Origin: Catonia carolina
Lineage: Eukaryota; Arthropoda; Insecta; Hemiptera; Achilidae
Length of the DNA stretch: 64,000 nt
NCBI GenBank assembly: GCA_035578175.1
Contig: JAQMRL010000012.1
Span: 19,251,048 to 19,315,047 of the forward strand
Direction of reading: 5' to 3'
The translations under genes were made by a program, and so were the position numbers. The notes beneath the pieces are model-generated. The model saw only the letters and a program-made list of their open reading frames with translations. It was not told the DNA's origin and ran no database searches. How positions within the stretch are numbered: position 1 is the stretch's first letter; the number at the start of each line of letters is the position of its first letter. This document shows, piece after piece, positions 1 to 10,945 of the stretch.

Positions 1-769
1 CTGGTGTGAAACACTCAACAACTTTCTCTTGCCAGTGCAAATAATTAACGATAAACCTAACATTAGTAATAAAACATTAGAAATAAACAAAAAACTAACC
101 TCAATAAACATAACTTTATTTTAATCATATAATATTATGAAAGACGGAAAATGAAAATCAACCTCAGTTTGGCTTAAAAATACGGAAAATTACTTTTTTC
201 ACGCTAAACTAGGCTCTGTAGAGAAAAATGCTTAAAATAGAAGTTGTAGATTGTTTTATTTCCTATAAAATTGATTATAGATACTTTTATCGTAAATTGC
301 ATACTAAGGCCGAAATCTTAAAAAAATCAATTTTTCACGTTTTCGTGAGAAAAAAACAGAAAATCGCTAATTACCGCTAAACTAAGCGTTATACAAAAAA
401 CAGTTTGAAATAAAAGGTGTAGAATTTAAAATCCTCTACAACCTTTATTTTTATATATTTTTGCGCTAAATTGCATATTGAAGCCGTAATCTTAAAAAAC
501 TATGTTTTTACTTGAAAACAGCCTTACCAAGAATTTCAGCAAACATGGCGCCTACTCTATCTTGTAGAGAATAAAAAATTTAGTAAACAAGGCGATTTTA
601 AAAAAAAATCGTAGGACCAATTTTTGAGAAAATCGCAAAAAAGTAAAAAATTAATCGAATAAACTACTACCTACCGTTGACCGATTTTGATGAAAATGTT
701 CGTGTCGGGTGCAGTAGTGGTATGTAACTTAAGTTTTAAGTTTCAAGTTCGTACAATGTTCCGTTCTTG

Positions 770-800
<31 letters not shown>

Positions 801-883
801 CGCACGCACACACACACACGCACACACACACGCACGCGCACGCACACGCGCACGCGCACGCACACGCGCACGTACACGCACAC

Positions 884-937
<54 letters not shown>

Positions 938-1072
938 CAATAGCTAAAAACATGTTTTTTGGGTTCAGGGGGTCTGAAAACGTGTAGATCCGGTGAAAAC
1001 TCGATTTCGAAAATCGACATGAAAACAATTCTTTCCTTCCTTTATATTCATATAGGCAAGAGAAAGTAAAAA
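1..1072 (-). mobile_element. Family H element, cut by window start
   Basis: Opens with CTGGTGTGAAACACTC, so only the leading A-run of the hairpin end is missing. It ends at ATAGGCAAGAGAAAGTAAAAA. It contains the longest CA/CG microsatellite of the family (about 767-935), which produces spurious Cys/Val and His/Thr reading frames on both strands. Confidence 0.8.
767..935. repeat. CA/CG microsatellite inside family H
   Basis: About 165 bases of alternating purine-pyrimidine sequence, mainly CA with many CG steps. It occupies the standard microsatellite position of family H and is not coding. Confidence 0.95.
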
Positions 1073-1079
1073 TATTCTA

Positions 1080-1692
1080 GATTTTTTAATTATCTTTGGT
1101 TAGGCCTGTATAGACTTTTAAAATGTATGTAAGGACGCAATCCTAAAAAATTAAATTTTTTACCGATTTTACTAGTAAATACCTTATTGACGCTAAATTA
1201 CACGGTGACTCGACAAGTAGCCTACATTATCATCAAAATCGGTCAACAGAAGTTACAACTTATATGCAATTTTTCACTTTTTTTGTAATTTTCTCAAAAA
1301 CAATTCCTACGATTTTTTTACAAATCGCTATACTTACAACTATGTACTTAAGTATACATGTACTATATTTGTTGTGCTCTATAATATAGGACAAGCTTCA
1401 TGTCTGCTGAAATGCTTGGGAAGGCTACGCTCTCGTGGTAAAACATGGCGTTTTAAAACGATACCCTTAATATACAGTTTAGGGAAAAACTGTTTAAAAA
1501 ATTATTAACGTGGTAGGAAATTAGAAAACCTACAACTTTTATTTCAAAAATGTTTTCTACAAAGTTTTGTTTACCGTTGATAAGTGATTTTCTATATTTT
1601 CCTCATCAAAATCGGTAATAATGCGATTTTTTTAAATATTGCAGCCTTAGTAACCTATGCATTTAAATGCGCAACTACAGTTATAGAAAATT
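1080..1692 (+). mobile_element. Old degenerate family H fragment
   Basis: Keeps recognisable family blocks in + order (ATCATCAAAATCGGTCAACA near 1230, CTCTATAATATAGGACAAGC near 1378, CTACAACTTTTATTTC near 1530). It has diverged far more than its neighbours and lacks intact tips, so it is probably an older insertion layer. Confidence 0.55.
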
Positions 1693-2662
1693 AAAAATCT
1701 GGTGTGAAACACTAACTCGACTTACTCTTGCCAATGAAAATAATGAACAATATAACCTAATATTAGTAATAAACCGTTAGAATAAAACAAAAAACTAACC
1801 TCAAAAAACATAACTTATTTTAATCATGAGTGAATGATGCAAAATGAAAACCAACGTTAGTTTGGCTTATTAATACAGAAAATCACTCTTTCACGCTAAA
1901 CTAGGCTCTATAGAGAGAAATGTTCAAAATAAAAGTTGTAGATCATTTAATTCCCTATAAATTTGATTATGTACACTTCTGTCGTAAAATGCATCCCAAG
2001 GCCCATATCTTAAAAAATTCATTTTTTACAAATTTTCATAAAAAACAGAAAATCGTTAATTACCACTAAACTAAGCGTTATACAAAAAAATGTTTAGAAG
2101 AAAAGATGTAGGTTTTTGAATTTTCTACAATTTTAATTATATTCACTTTTGCTTTAAAATGCATATTAACGCCGCGATCTTAAATATCCCATTTTTTTCT
2201 ACTGGAACACAAAGCATAGAAAGAGCATACAAAATTTAGTAAATGAGGGGATTTTAAAAAAAATCGTAGGAGCCGTTTTTGAGAAAATCGTAAAAGAGTG
2301 AAAAATTACACGAATAAAGTTGATTAATTCAGTTGATTAATTTAGAAGTCGAATAAAGATTGACTAAGTTGCTTCCGGTTGACCGATTTTGATGCAAATG
2401 TTCATGTTGGGTCCTCTAGTAGTAGGTACCAAACTTAAGTTTAAAGTTTCAACTTTGTACGGTGTTCCGGTCTTGGGATATTTTGTTCACACACATACAA
2501 ACACACGGACGCACAACACACACACAGACCAATCGCTAAAAACATGTTTTTTAGGTTCAGGGGGTCTGAAAACATGTGTATATTCGGTGAAAACTTGATA
2601 TGAAAACAATACTTTCCTTCCTATACGTATACGAGTATTCATTAAGGCAAAAGAAAGTAAAA
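1693..2662 (-). mobile_element. Family H element
   Basis: Near complete: AAAAATCTGGTGTGAAACAC at the left, a short CA tract about 2489-2526, and AAGGCAAAAGAAAGTAAAA at the right (one change in the subterminal repeat). Confidence 0.8.
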
Positions 2663-2667
2663 AAAAC

Positions 2668-2845
2668 CTACAACTAATTTCAAGAAATGTTTCTACATAG
2701 TTTAGCGTGAATTAGTGATTTTTAGTATTTTTAAGTTCTACAGAGGTTGATCTTCATTTTGGGTTATTCACTCATAATTAAAATTGGGCAATATTTTTAA
2801 TCATTTACATTGGTAAGAGAAAGTTTTGTGAATTTTTTATACGAG
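2668..2845 (+). mobile_element. Family H 3'-end fragment
   Basis: Only the last part of the core and a decayed tip (ATTGGTAAGAGAAAGT) remain, abutting the preceding minus copy. Confidence 0.55.
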
Positions 2846-3237
2846 ACATAGAGTTTACATCTAAATTAAGGTGTTTGAAGCAATCGGTAAATGTCTTTTG
2901 AACAATTGACGCTCAATTTTGAACAGAAGACTAAAAAGAAATTGATAAACCAATGAATTATGATAAAACACAATGAAAAGTGAGTCACTGTGAACAGAAT
3001 TATGACAGTGTAATAGTCACACATGTCTGAACAGTCATTGGGTGACTCTCTACGTTAGCGATTTGTTATAGCTATAAATAATCACTTGTGTATGCGTGTG
3101 TTAACTTCCTTGAAAAACATACGTAATTAATATTTAGAATACTTGTATATTTTATCAGTAAAACGTTCACAGGATGTATAAAAAAACCCATTTCGTAAAT
3201 TTTCCCTGTTTTTTATTAGCACATTTACGGCAAAAAA
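2846..3237. other. Intervening sequence, nothing recognised
   Basis: AT-rich gap between family H copies with no convincing gene, terminal repeat or RNA feature. Confidence 0.5.
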
Positions 3238-4016
3238 AAAATTTGGTGTGAAACACTCACACAATTTTCTCTTGCCAATACAAATAATTAACAATAAACC
3301 TAACATTAGCAATAAAACATTAGAAATAGGTAAACAAAAAAATACTAACCTCAATAAACATAACCTAATTTTCATCATGAGTGAAAGACGCAAAATGAAA
3401 ATCAAACTCAGTTTGGCTTAAAAATACGGAAAATCACTCTTTCATGCTAAACTAGACTCTGTAGAGAAAACACTCTAACTAAAAGTTGTAGATCTTTTAA
3501 TTTCGTTTAAATTTGATTATAAACACTTTTGTCGTAAAATGCATACTAAGGCAGAAATCTTAAAAAATGCATTTTTTACAGATTTTCATGAAAACACAGT
3601 AAATCACTAATTACCGCTGAACTAAGCGTTAAACAAAGTAATTTTCAAAATAAAAGTTGTCGGTTATTAGATTTTCTACAACTTTTATTATATGCACTTT
3701 TGCGCTAATGCATATTAAGGCCGCAGTCTTAAAACAAAATTTTTTTCTACAAGAGAACAGCTTCTCCAAGAATTTCAGCAGACATAGCGCCTAGCCTATC
3801 TTGTAGAGCAAAATAATGTAGTAAATGGAGCGATTTTAAAATAAAATCGTAGGAGCCGTTTTTGAGAAAATCGCAAAAAAGTTAAAAATTACACGATAAA
3901 CTACTACTTCTGGTTGACCGATTTTGATGAAAATATTCGTATCGGGTCCTCTAGTAGTACCTAACTTAACTTTCAAGTTTCATTTTCGTACGATGTTCCG
4001 TTCTTGAAATATTTAG

Positions 4017-4053
<37 letters not shown>

Positions 4054-4054
4054 G

Positions 4055-4086
<32 letters not shown>

Positions 4087-4253
4087 CCAATTGCTAAAAA
4101 CATGTTTTTTGGGTTCAGAAGGTCTGGAAACGTGTATATCCGGTGAAAACTCGATTTCAGAAAATCGGCATGAAAACAATACTTTTCTTCCTATATTTTT
4201 CCCTATATTATTATATATTCTTCCTATATTCATAAGGGCAAGAGAAAGTAAAA
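3238..4253 (-). mobile_element. Family H element
   Basis: Complete, from TTTGGTGTGAAACACTCACA to AGGGCAAGAGAAAGTAAAA, with a CA tract at 4020-4087. Confidence 0.82.
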
Positions 4254-4557
4254 TAACATAACCTAATTTTTAATCATGAGTAAATGACACTAAATGAAAA
4301 TCAACCTCTGTAAAACTTAAAAATACATAAAATCACTGACGGCTAATTAGAATAAAAATAATTTAAATAAAAGTAAACTTTTTAATTTTCTATAGTTTTA
4401 ATTATAATTTTTATGTACACTTTTGTAGAAAAATGAATAACTGCGGTCACAATCTTTAAAATCTTATATTTATTCCGAGTTTGATGAGCATAATTAAGAA
4501 AATTACTAATTGACACTAAAAAAGCTTTCTAGGAAAACGCTTGAAATAAAAGTCGTA
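4254..4557 (-). mobile_element. Family H fragment
   Basis: Degenerate interior piece starting at the ACATAACCTAATTTTTAATC block. It is wedged between two full copies and has lost both tips. Confidence 0.5.
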
Positions 4558-4705
4558 TGTTTTTACTTTCTCTTGCCTATATGAATATATAGGAAGGAAA
4601 GTATTGTTTTCATGTCGATTTTTCGAAATCGAGTTTTCACCGGATCTATACGTTTTCAGACCCCCTGAACCCAAAAAACATGTTTTTAGCGATTGGTCTG
4701 TGTGT

Positions 4706-4742
<37 letters not shown>

Positions 4743-5547
4743 TGTGTGTGTGTGTCTGTGTGTGAACAGAATATCTCAAGAACGGAACATCGTACGAACT
4801 TGAAACTTGAAACTTAAGTTACATACCACTACCGGACGCGACACGAACATTTTCATCAAAATCGGTCAACCGGAAGTAGTAGTTTATTCGTATAATTTTT
4901 CAGTTTTTTGCGATTTTCTCAAAAACTGGTCCTACGATTTTTTTTAAAATCGCCTATTTTACTCAATTTTTTATTCTCTACAAGATAGGGTAGGCGCCAT
5001 GTTTGCTGAAATTCTCGGTGAGGCTGTTTTCACGTAAAAACGTTGTTTTTTTAAGATTACGGCTTTAATATAAATTTTAGCGCAAAAACTTATATAATAA
5101 AAGTTGTAGAGAATTTAAAAACCTACAACTTCTGTTTCAAACATTTTTTTGTATGACGCTTAGTTTAGCGGTAATTTGCGATTTTCTGTTTTTTTTCTCA
5201 CGAAAACGTGTGAAAAATCGATTTTTTAAAGATTTCGGCCTTAGTATGCATTTTACGACAAAAGTGTATATAATTAAATATATAAAAAATTAAAAGATCT
5301 ACAACTTTTATTAAGAGAATTTTTCTCTACAGAGCCTAGTTTAGAGAGAAAGAGTGATTTTCCGTATTTATAAGCCAAACTGAGGTCGATTTTCATTTTG
5401 CGTGTTTCACTCATGATTGAAATATGGTTATATTTTTGAGGGTAGTTGTTTGTTTATTTCTAATGTTTTATTACTAATGTTAGGTTTATTGTTAATTATT
5501 TATATTGGCAAGAGAAAGTTGTGTGAGTGTTTCACACCAGATTTTTT
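4558..5547 (+). mobile_element. Family H element, full-length reference copy
   Basis: Best complete copy of the dominant repeat. In order: a T-run and ACTTTCTCTTGCC; an imperfect terminal palindrome with GGAAGGAAAGT; a hairpin TCGATTT-TTCG-AAATCGA; a TG microsatellite (about 4698-4764); a conserved block (TATCTCAAGAACGGAACATC); two diverged tandem modules of about 177 bp starting near 5053 and 5229; then GGCAAGAGAAAGT, the hairpin GTGTGA-GTGTT-TCACAC, CCAGA and a T-run. The 13-bp subterminal repeats at the two ends are exact inverses. There is no ORF. Subterminal inverted repeats, a 3' hairpin, an internal microsatellite and T-rich insertion sites resemble Helentron-associated INE elements; a MITE is the alternative. 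Confidence 0.85.
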
Positions 5548-6165
5548 AATTTTCTACAACGTTGAATACACTTTTGCACTAATATGCATAATTAGGCCGA
5601 AATCTTAAAAAACTTTTACTTCAAAAATTTAAACTACAACCCCTTTTGTTTGGCGTCGATTAATGATATTCTGTATTCTTCTGATCAAAATCGGTAAAAA
5701 TGAGATTTTTTTTACGATTGCGGCTTCAGTATGTATTAATGACAAAAGTGTATAGTCTATAATCAAAATTATAGGAAATAAATAAGAATGCATCTTTTAT
5801 TTAAAGAATTTTCTTCTACAGAGCTTAGTTTAGCGTCAGTTAGTGATTTTCCGTATTTTTAAGTTCTACAGAGGTCGATCTTCTATTAGCGTCATTCGCT
5901 CATGATTAAAATTAGTTTGTTTTTCATTTTACATTGTTTCCAAATGATTAAACATAGGTTGTATGTTTTATTATTTACATCGGTAAGACAGAGTCGTGTG
6001 ACTGTTTCGCACAAAATTGTTTTCTTCATCGCTTAGTTTAGCGTCAATTAGTGACTTTCCGTATTTTATCATAGAAATCGGTAAAAGATGTGGTTTTTAA
6101 AGAGCGCAGCCTAAATATGCATTCAAGGGCAAAACTATAAAATTAAAGCTCTGTAAATGATGTTG
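5548..6165 (+). mobile_element. Degenerate family H fragments
   Basis: Mosaic of core pieces (CTACAGAGCTTAGTTTAGCG near 5817, TCATGATTAAAATTAG near 5890) and a decayed hairpin end near 5990, followed by another core fragment to about 6165. Probably two or more old insertions. Confidence 0.5.
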
Positions 6166-6367
6166 AAGGTTTTTCTACACCCTGTAGTAATTTGTTATCA
6201 GAAAATAAAATACCAGGTAGATATATAATTGTAACATTCTTTATTTTTAAGTGTATTTACAAGGAAGTATACTTACAAAAGCTTTACAAGTTGAATTTCT
6301 CGGTTGATTTTGCTAATGATAATTAGTAGAAAAAATTTTTTTACTGGCTTTTTGAAATTTTATATAA

Positions 6368-7285
6368 GAGATGTGGCTATTAAATAACGAGACTGACGTT
6401 GTAAAAAATTTTATTTTGTACATAATTACTTATTGTCACCTTCAATATACCTACACTCCTTCTCTATCCCTACAACCATACAAATTTTCCATTGTTGGAA
6501 ACAGTGCTGGAAGTCATCTTCTATCAGCTCCTTCAGGACACGTGTCGCTTTCCGTTTTACAGCTTCCACACACTCAAATCTTGTCCCTTTTTATGCAGAT
6601 TTTACCTTAGTGAATAGGAGAAGATAATAACATGTGATAAAACGTGGGTTTTACTTATGATCAGGAAACGAAGCGCCAATCCATGCACTGGAAGAGCCGA
6701 ACTTCACCGAGAGCCAAAAAAGCTCGAATGAGCAAGTCAAAATTTAAAGCAATGATGATTTTTTTTTTATATCCATGGGATTGTATACCTTTACTGGGTT
6801 CCTGAAGGTCAAACAATTAATCAATATTACTACCTTGAGGTACTTTCTTAAGCAACGTCAAAGAGTAAGGAAAAACGCCCCGAAATGGGGAAGGACAAAT
6901 CATGGGTTCTCCACCAAGGCAATACGGCAGCTCATTCCGTGTTATCCATCAAGAGGTTCCTAGCCAAGTACAGCATCTCAGTGTTAGATCATCCACCTTA
7001 TTCACCAGATCTTGCGCCATGTGACTTCTACCTGTTCCCCAAGGTGAATCTGCATTAAAAGGGACAAGATTTGAGTGTGTGAAAGCTGTAAAACGGAAAG
7101 TGACACATGTCCTGAAGGAGCTGATAGAATATGACTTCCAGCACTGTTTCCAACAATGGAAAATTTGTATGGAGCGTTGTAGGGATAGAGAAGGAGTGTA
7201 TATTGAAGATGCAATAAGTGATTAAGTATAAAATTAAAATAAATTTTTTTACAAAGTCAGTCTCGTTATTTAATAGCCACACCTC
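6368..7285 (+). mobile_element. Mariner element with inverted duplicated 3' end
   Basis: The same outward-facing terminus (GAGRTGTGGCTATTAAATAA) occurs at 6368 and, inverted, at 7285. Within the right unit (6660-7222, +) a mariner transposase can be read: DQETKRQSMHWKS, WVPEGQTINQYYYLEVL, HQGNTAAHS, SPDLAPCDFYLFPK and a C-terminal FQQWKICMERCRDREG. The catalytic Asp positions are damaged: the expected FFDIQG reads FFYIHG and the expected HDN reads HQGN. There is a frameshift near 7055. The left arm (6368-6612) is an inverted second copy of the C-terminal coding region and 3' end. Confidence 0.88.
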
Positions 7286-7299
7286 GTATTTTTTAAACC

Positions 7300-7610
7300 C
7301 AAATGTGTGTACGCTAGTCTGTTCAATTTTAGAATAATAAGTAACCCCATAACCGAATGAGATGAGGTTGACGTGTAAATGTGGTGACGTCTTGTACAGA
7401 CTTAGGCCGACCATTCCTGAGAAAGTATAGTTAATTGAACCCTAACCATCAACGTACACCGTTAACCACTGTCCAGTATTCCGTATAAAAGTAACTACCT
7501 TTACTAGGATTTGAAACCCAGAACCTTCGTCTCCAACATAAACTGTTAAACAGCTGATTCGCAGCGACGACTTTACCATTAGAGCAACCCGGTGGGTTAA
7601 AGCCAATTTA
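7300..7610 (-). repeat. tRNA-derived SINE, family A
   Basis: On the minus strand the head carries an A-box-like TTGCTCTAATGGTAAAG and a B-box-like GGGTTTCAAATCC, followed by a body reaching about 7300. A second copy lies at 13385-13639. It does not fold as a functional tRNA. Confidence 0.6.
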
Positions 7611-7979
7611 AATTTCTTATTTAATAATTATTTTGAACTTTGAAATACCAAGTTCATAGAGTTGGTAGTTCATAGATGATTATTATTATGGTAACATTGA
7701 AATTCAATGCCAAAATAAATTTGTGGGAACTTTTACACTGTTATTAAAAAATAACAAAAGATTGTTACTAGAACTTGTTTTATATTTTTATAAGGAAAAC
7801 AAAATACAAAAGAAAATTTATTATTATTTTTTTAAATATGGAACTATATAATTCTGTAAAACTACCAAATGAACTACAAGTTTAAATACTAATGGTCATC
7901 GAATACCATTGTCACTAGTCCTCATCAAAATTTATTCTGCTCAAAAGAAAAAACTATCAAATAAACTTACTGAGAACGG
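7611..7979. other. Intervening sequence, nothing recognised
   Basis: AT-rich sequence without a gene or clear repeat. Confidence 0.4.
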
Positions 7980-8335
7980 AAAACCAGTGTTCCAAATCAT
8001 TCATCTGCTAACTCCTTTTTCCGAATAGCCCTTTAGAGAGAGCACGCTAAATCAATATTTTACATTACTTCTTAATGTTTTGCTCACGTTTCCTTTTCTC
8101 CCATAATCTTTTCATTCTTTTAGATCTTTCCTTTTTAAGTTATTCAATGTTGTAGGGTAGATTTTAATGTAGTACGTCTCTTCTTTTAATTCTTTCCCCT
8201 GAAGATCACTCCATAGCATTTATTTTAAAAATGTCCCTATTTTGTATGTCTTCAATGTAGATTTTTCCATCATTAAGGTCATTCAGTGTTAATGTGAACC
8301 AAGCTGGTTTGGTTTTGAGATTTATTATTTTATCA
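7980..8335 (-). pseudogene. LINE 3'-terminal coding remnant (tentative)
   Basis: The minus-strand translation contains NDLNDGKIYIEDIQNRDIFK, then SGERIKRRDVL and KKERSKRMKRLWEKRKRE, a charged tail of the kind found after the reverse transcriptase in RTE-like LINE proteins. Stop codons interrupt it. The assignment rests on the tail's character alone. Confidence 0.4.
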
Positions 8336-8395
8336 AAATTTCTTTTAATCTGCTATCGTTCATTCTTGCCCCATATCCAAAAAATACAAGTCTCC

Positions 8396-9521
8396 TTTTT
8401 ACTTTCTCTTGCCTATATAGGCAAGAGAAAGTAAAAAAAATCGCCTTAATTACTAAATTTTTTGTGCTCTTCAAGATAGGGTAGGCGCCATATCTGCTGA
8501 AATTCTTGGGGAGGCTGTTCTCTTGCAGAAAAAATGGTTTTTTAAAGATTGCGGCCTTAGTATGCATTTAGGGCAAAATAGTAGATGATAAAAAAGTTGT
8601 TGACAATTTAAAAATTTACAACTATATTCATATGAATATAGGCTATAGAAAGAAAAGTTTTTTTTCATGTCGATTTTTCGAAATCGAATTCACCGGATAT
8701 ACACGTTTTCAGAACTCCTGAACCCCAAAAAATATGTGAACAAAATATTTTTAGAACGGAACATCGTACGGAGTTGAAACTTAAAACCTAAGTCAGGTAC
8801 CATTAGAGGACCCGATACGAACATTTTCATCAAAATCGTTCAACCGGAAGTAGTAGTTTTTTCGTGTCATTTTTCACTTTTTTGCGATTTTTTCAAAAAC
8901 GGCTTCTACGATTTTTTTTAAAAAATCGCCTTAATTACTAAATTTTTTGTGCTCTTCAAGATAGGGTAGGCGCCATATCTGCTGAAATTCTTGGGGAGGC
9001 TGTTCTCTTGCAGAAAAAATGGTTTTTTAAAGATTGCGGCCTTAGTATGCATTTAGGGCAAAATAGTAGATGATAAAAAAGTTGTTGACAATTTAAAAAT
9101 TTACAACTTCCATTCCGAACATTTCTTTGTATAATACTTAGTTTAACGGTAATTAGCCTTTTTCTATTATTTTTTTCATGAAAATCTGTAAAAAATGGAT
9201 TTTTCAAGATTTCGGCCTTAGTAGGCTATTGCATTTTACGACAAAAGTGTATGTAATCAAATTTACAGGAAATTAAAAGATCTACAACTTTCATTTAGCG
9301 CATTTTCTCTACAGAGCCTAGTTTAGCGTGAAAGAGTGATTTTCCGTATTTTAAAGCCAAACTAAGGTTAAATTTCATTTTGCGTCATTCACTCTTGGTT
9401 AAAATAGGTTTTATAGGTTAGTTTTTAGTTTATTTCTAATGTTTTATTACTAATATTAGGTTATATGGTTCATTATTTGCATTGGCAAGAGAAAGTCATG
9501 GGAGTGTTCACACCATATTTT
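8396..9521 (+). mobile_element. Rearranged family H element with palindromic tip and internal duplication
   Basis: Starts with a 42-bp perfect palindrome (8396-8437) made of two apposed 5' tips and runs straight into core sequence. It then restarts with a tip-like segment at 8624 and continues to a decayed hairpin end (GGCAAGAGAAAGTCATGGGA) near 9521. A 189-bp block, 8435-8623, is repeated without visible difference at 8920-9108. Confidence 0.8.
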
Positions 9522-9574
9522 TCTTATTACATAGAATACCTATGTTTTCAGTTTCAAGACAGTGAAACACATAT

Positions 9575-9981
9575 GGCTTTTGTTGTTGTTTAGGTCATCA
9601 GCCGAAAGGCTGGTTTGAACCTGTAGAGGTTTTACTAGGTAAGTAAAACAAGGAGTGAGGTGGTTAACCATTGCCTTCCTCACTGAGTGGAAAAGTACGC
9701 TTATCAGCATGCCGGGCCCTCTGAAAAGCACAATTTTCCACTCTGCAAACGACACCTTCACTTCATTCACCACAGGGTCTGGCTGTATAATGAAATTCAT
9801 TACTTTCAGAGGAGATAACTCTGATTAGTGTCTTTTACACCTCTACCTCTTCTGTTCTTAAATGATTCAGTCATTTAATTGGCTGACCATGTGATAAGAA
9901 ACAGAACTATTTATTTTAGCCCTGCAACGAAAAGATTGAGTGTAAATAATTTGACACTCCACCTGTCTGTTATGGGCAGAT
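9575..9981 (-). repeat. SINE-like 400-bp interspersed repeat, family B
   Basis: On the minus strand it starts near CCCATAACAGACAGGTGGAG and ends in GGCTGATGACCTAAACAACA. The same unit occurs on the + strand at 40889-41287 and 53640-54045, with a 3' fragment at 17885-17985. No ORF, defined size, AAC-rich 3' end and a target duplication on one copy argue for a SINE-like retroelement. Confidence 0.7.
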
Positions 9982-9982
9982 A

Positions 9983-10945
9983 TGGTTTTTATAGATTTGG
10001 AAAAAGGTTTTGATATGTTCTACGAGGCCGTCTTAGGAATATAATGCTGAAGAAGGACTACCAAAAACACCTTGTTGCTGCTATTACAAGTACGTAAATA
10101 ACAACAGATAAACGCCCAGTGATTTTTTTTTGGCGATGTTAAGAGAACAGAGAAAATGAAAATAAATAAAGGACTACGACAATGGCTGGCCGATGTCTCC
10201 GATGTTATTTTAATGAAATTTTAACAATTTGGAATCGACTAGTTGACTCAGCTATTCAGCTTTTGAATAACGTATTCCTAAATTCATTGCTGTACGCAGA
10301 TGATACCGTTATTATTTTTGACACAGAAAACAGGCTCCAATATGCCATTTACAAGTTGCACAACATTAGCGCAGAGGTTGACAAGAGAATATCGGCGTAA
10401 AATTAAAGATTTATTGCATTTTAAGGAGATGGCCAGTCCGCTCAAAAATTCTACTTGGCAACCGAACTATAGAGCAAGTTAGAGATTTAAAGTATTTAGG
10501 ATGCAGGATTTCCTATGAAACAGATAATGACGTGAGTGAGAAACTTGGAAAATTCATCGCTGTACGCGGTTCTATTCCCGGGAATATAAAAAGAAACGAG
10601 ACAGAAAACCCAAATTAAATTTTATACTGGGTATACAAGTCATAACATATGGAAGTGAACATGGGTGCCACTAAAGAAGAACAAATCTGGTATCCAAGCT
10701 GCTGAAATGAAATTTTTGCGGGAGTCAAAGGTTGTACTCGGTTAGATAGAGTAAATAAAGAAACTATACGCGCCGCGTTAAATATTCAGTCAGTGCTTGA
10801 AACATTAGGAATATACAAAGAAACTGGTCCAACCATTTACTTAGCATGCCAGGACTTCCTCTACGAGCATGGAAATATAAACCTAGAGGGAAGGGAGACT
10901 TGGGAAGACCTGAAAAGAGATGGATGCCGGAAAAGGCCAATGACG
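9983..10945 (+). pseudogene. RTE-like LINE reverse transcriptase remnant
   Basis: Broken reading frames show VFIDLEKGFDM near 9983, LLYADDTVIIF with the catalytic YADD at 10293-10304, KYLGCRISYE near 10490, IQAAEMKFLRE near 10690 and a C-terminal LGRPEKRWMPEK near 10900. The order matches the reverse transcriptase and C-terminal tail of RTE-like LINEs. Several frameshifts and stops make it inactive; the 5' part is missing. It abuts the SINE-like repeat at 9981. Confidence 0.8.

Noticed and set aside
767..935. CRISPR or other direct-repeat array
   Set aside because: Simple dinucleotide repeats only, with no repeat-spacer organisation, in an animal genome.
729..1028. Cys/Val-rich and His/Thr-rich open frames across the CA/TG tracts (also at 4004, 4516 and 30248)
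   Set aside because: They are translations of dinucleotide microsatellites inside family H copies, open in several frames on both strands, with no coding signature.
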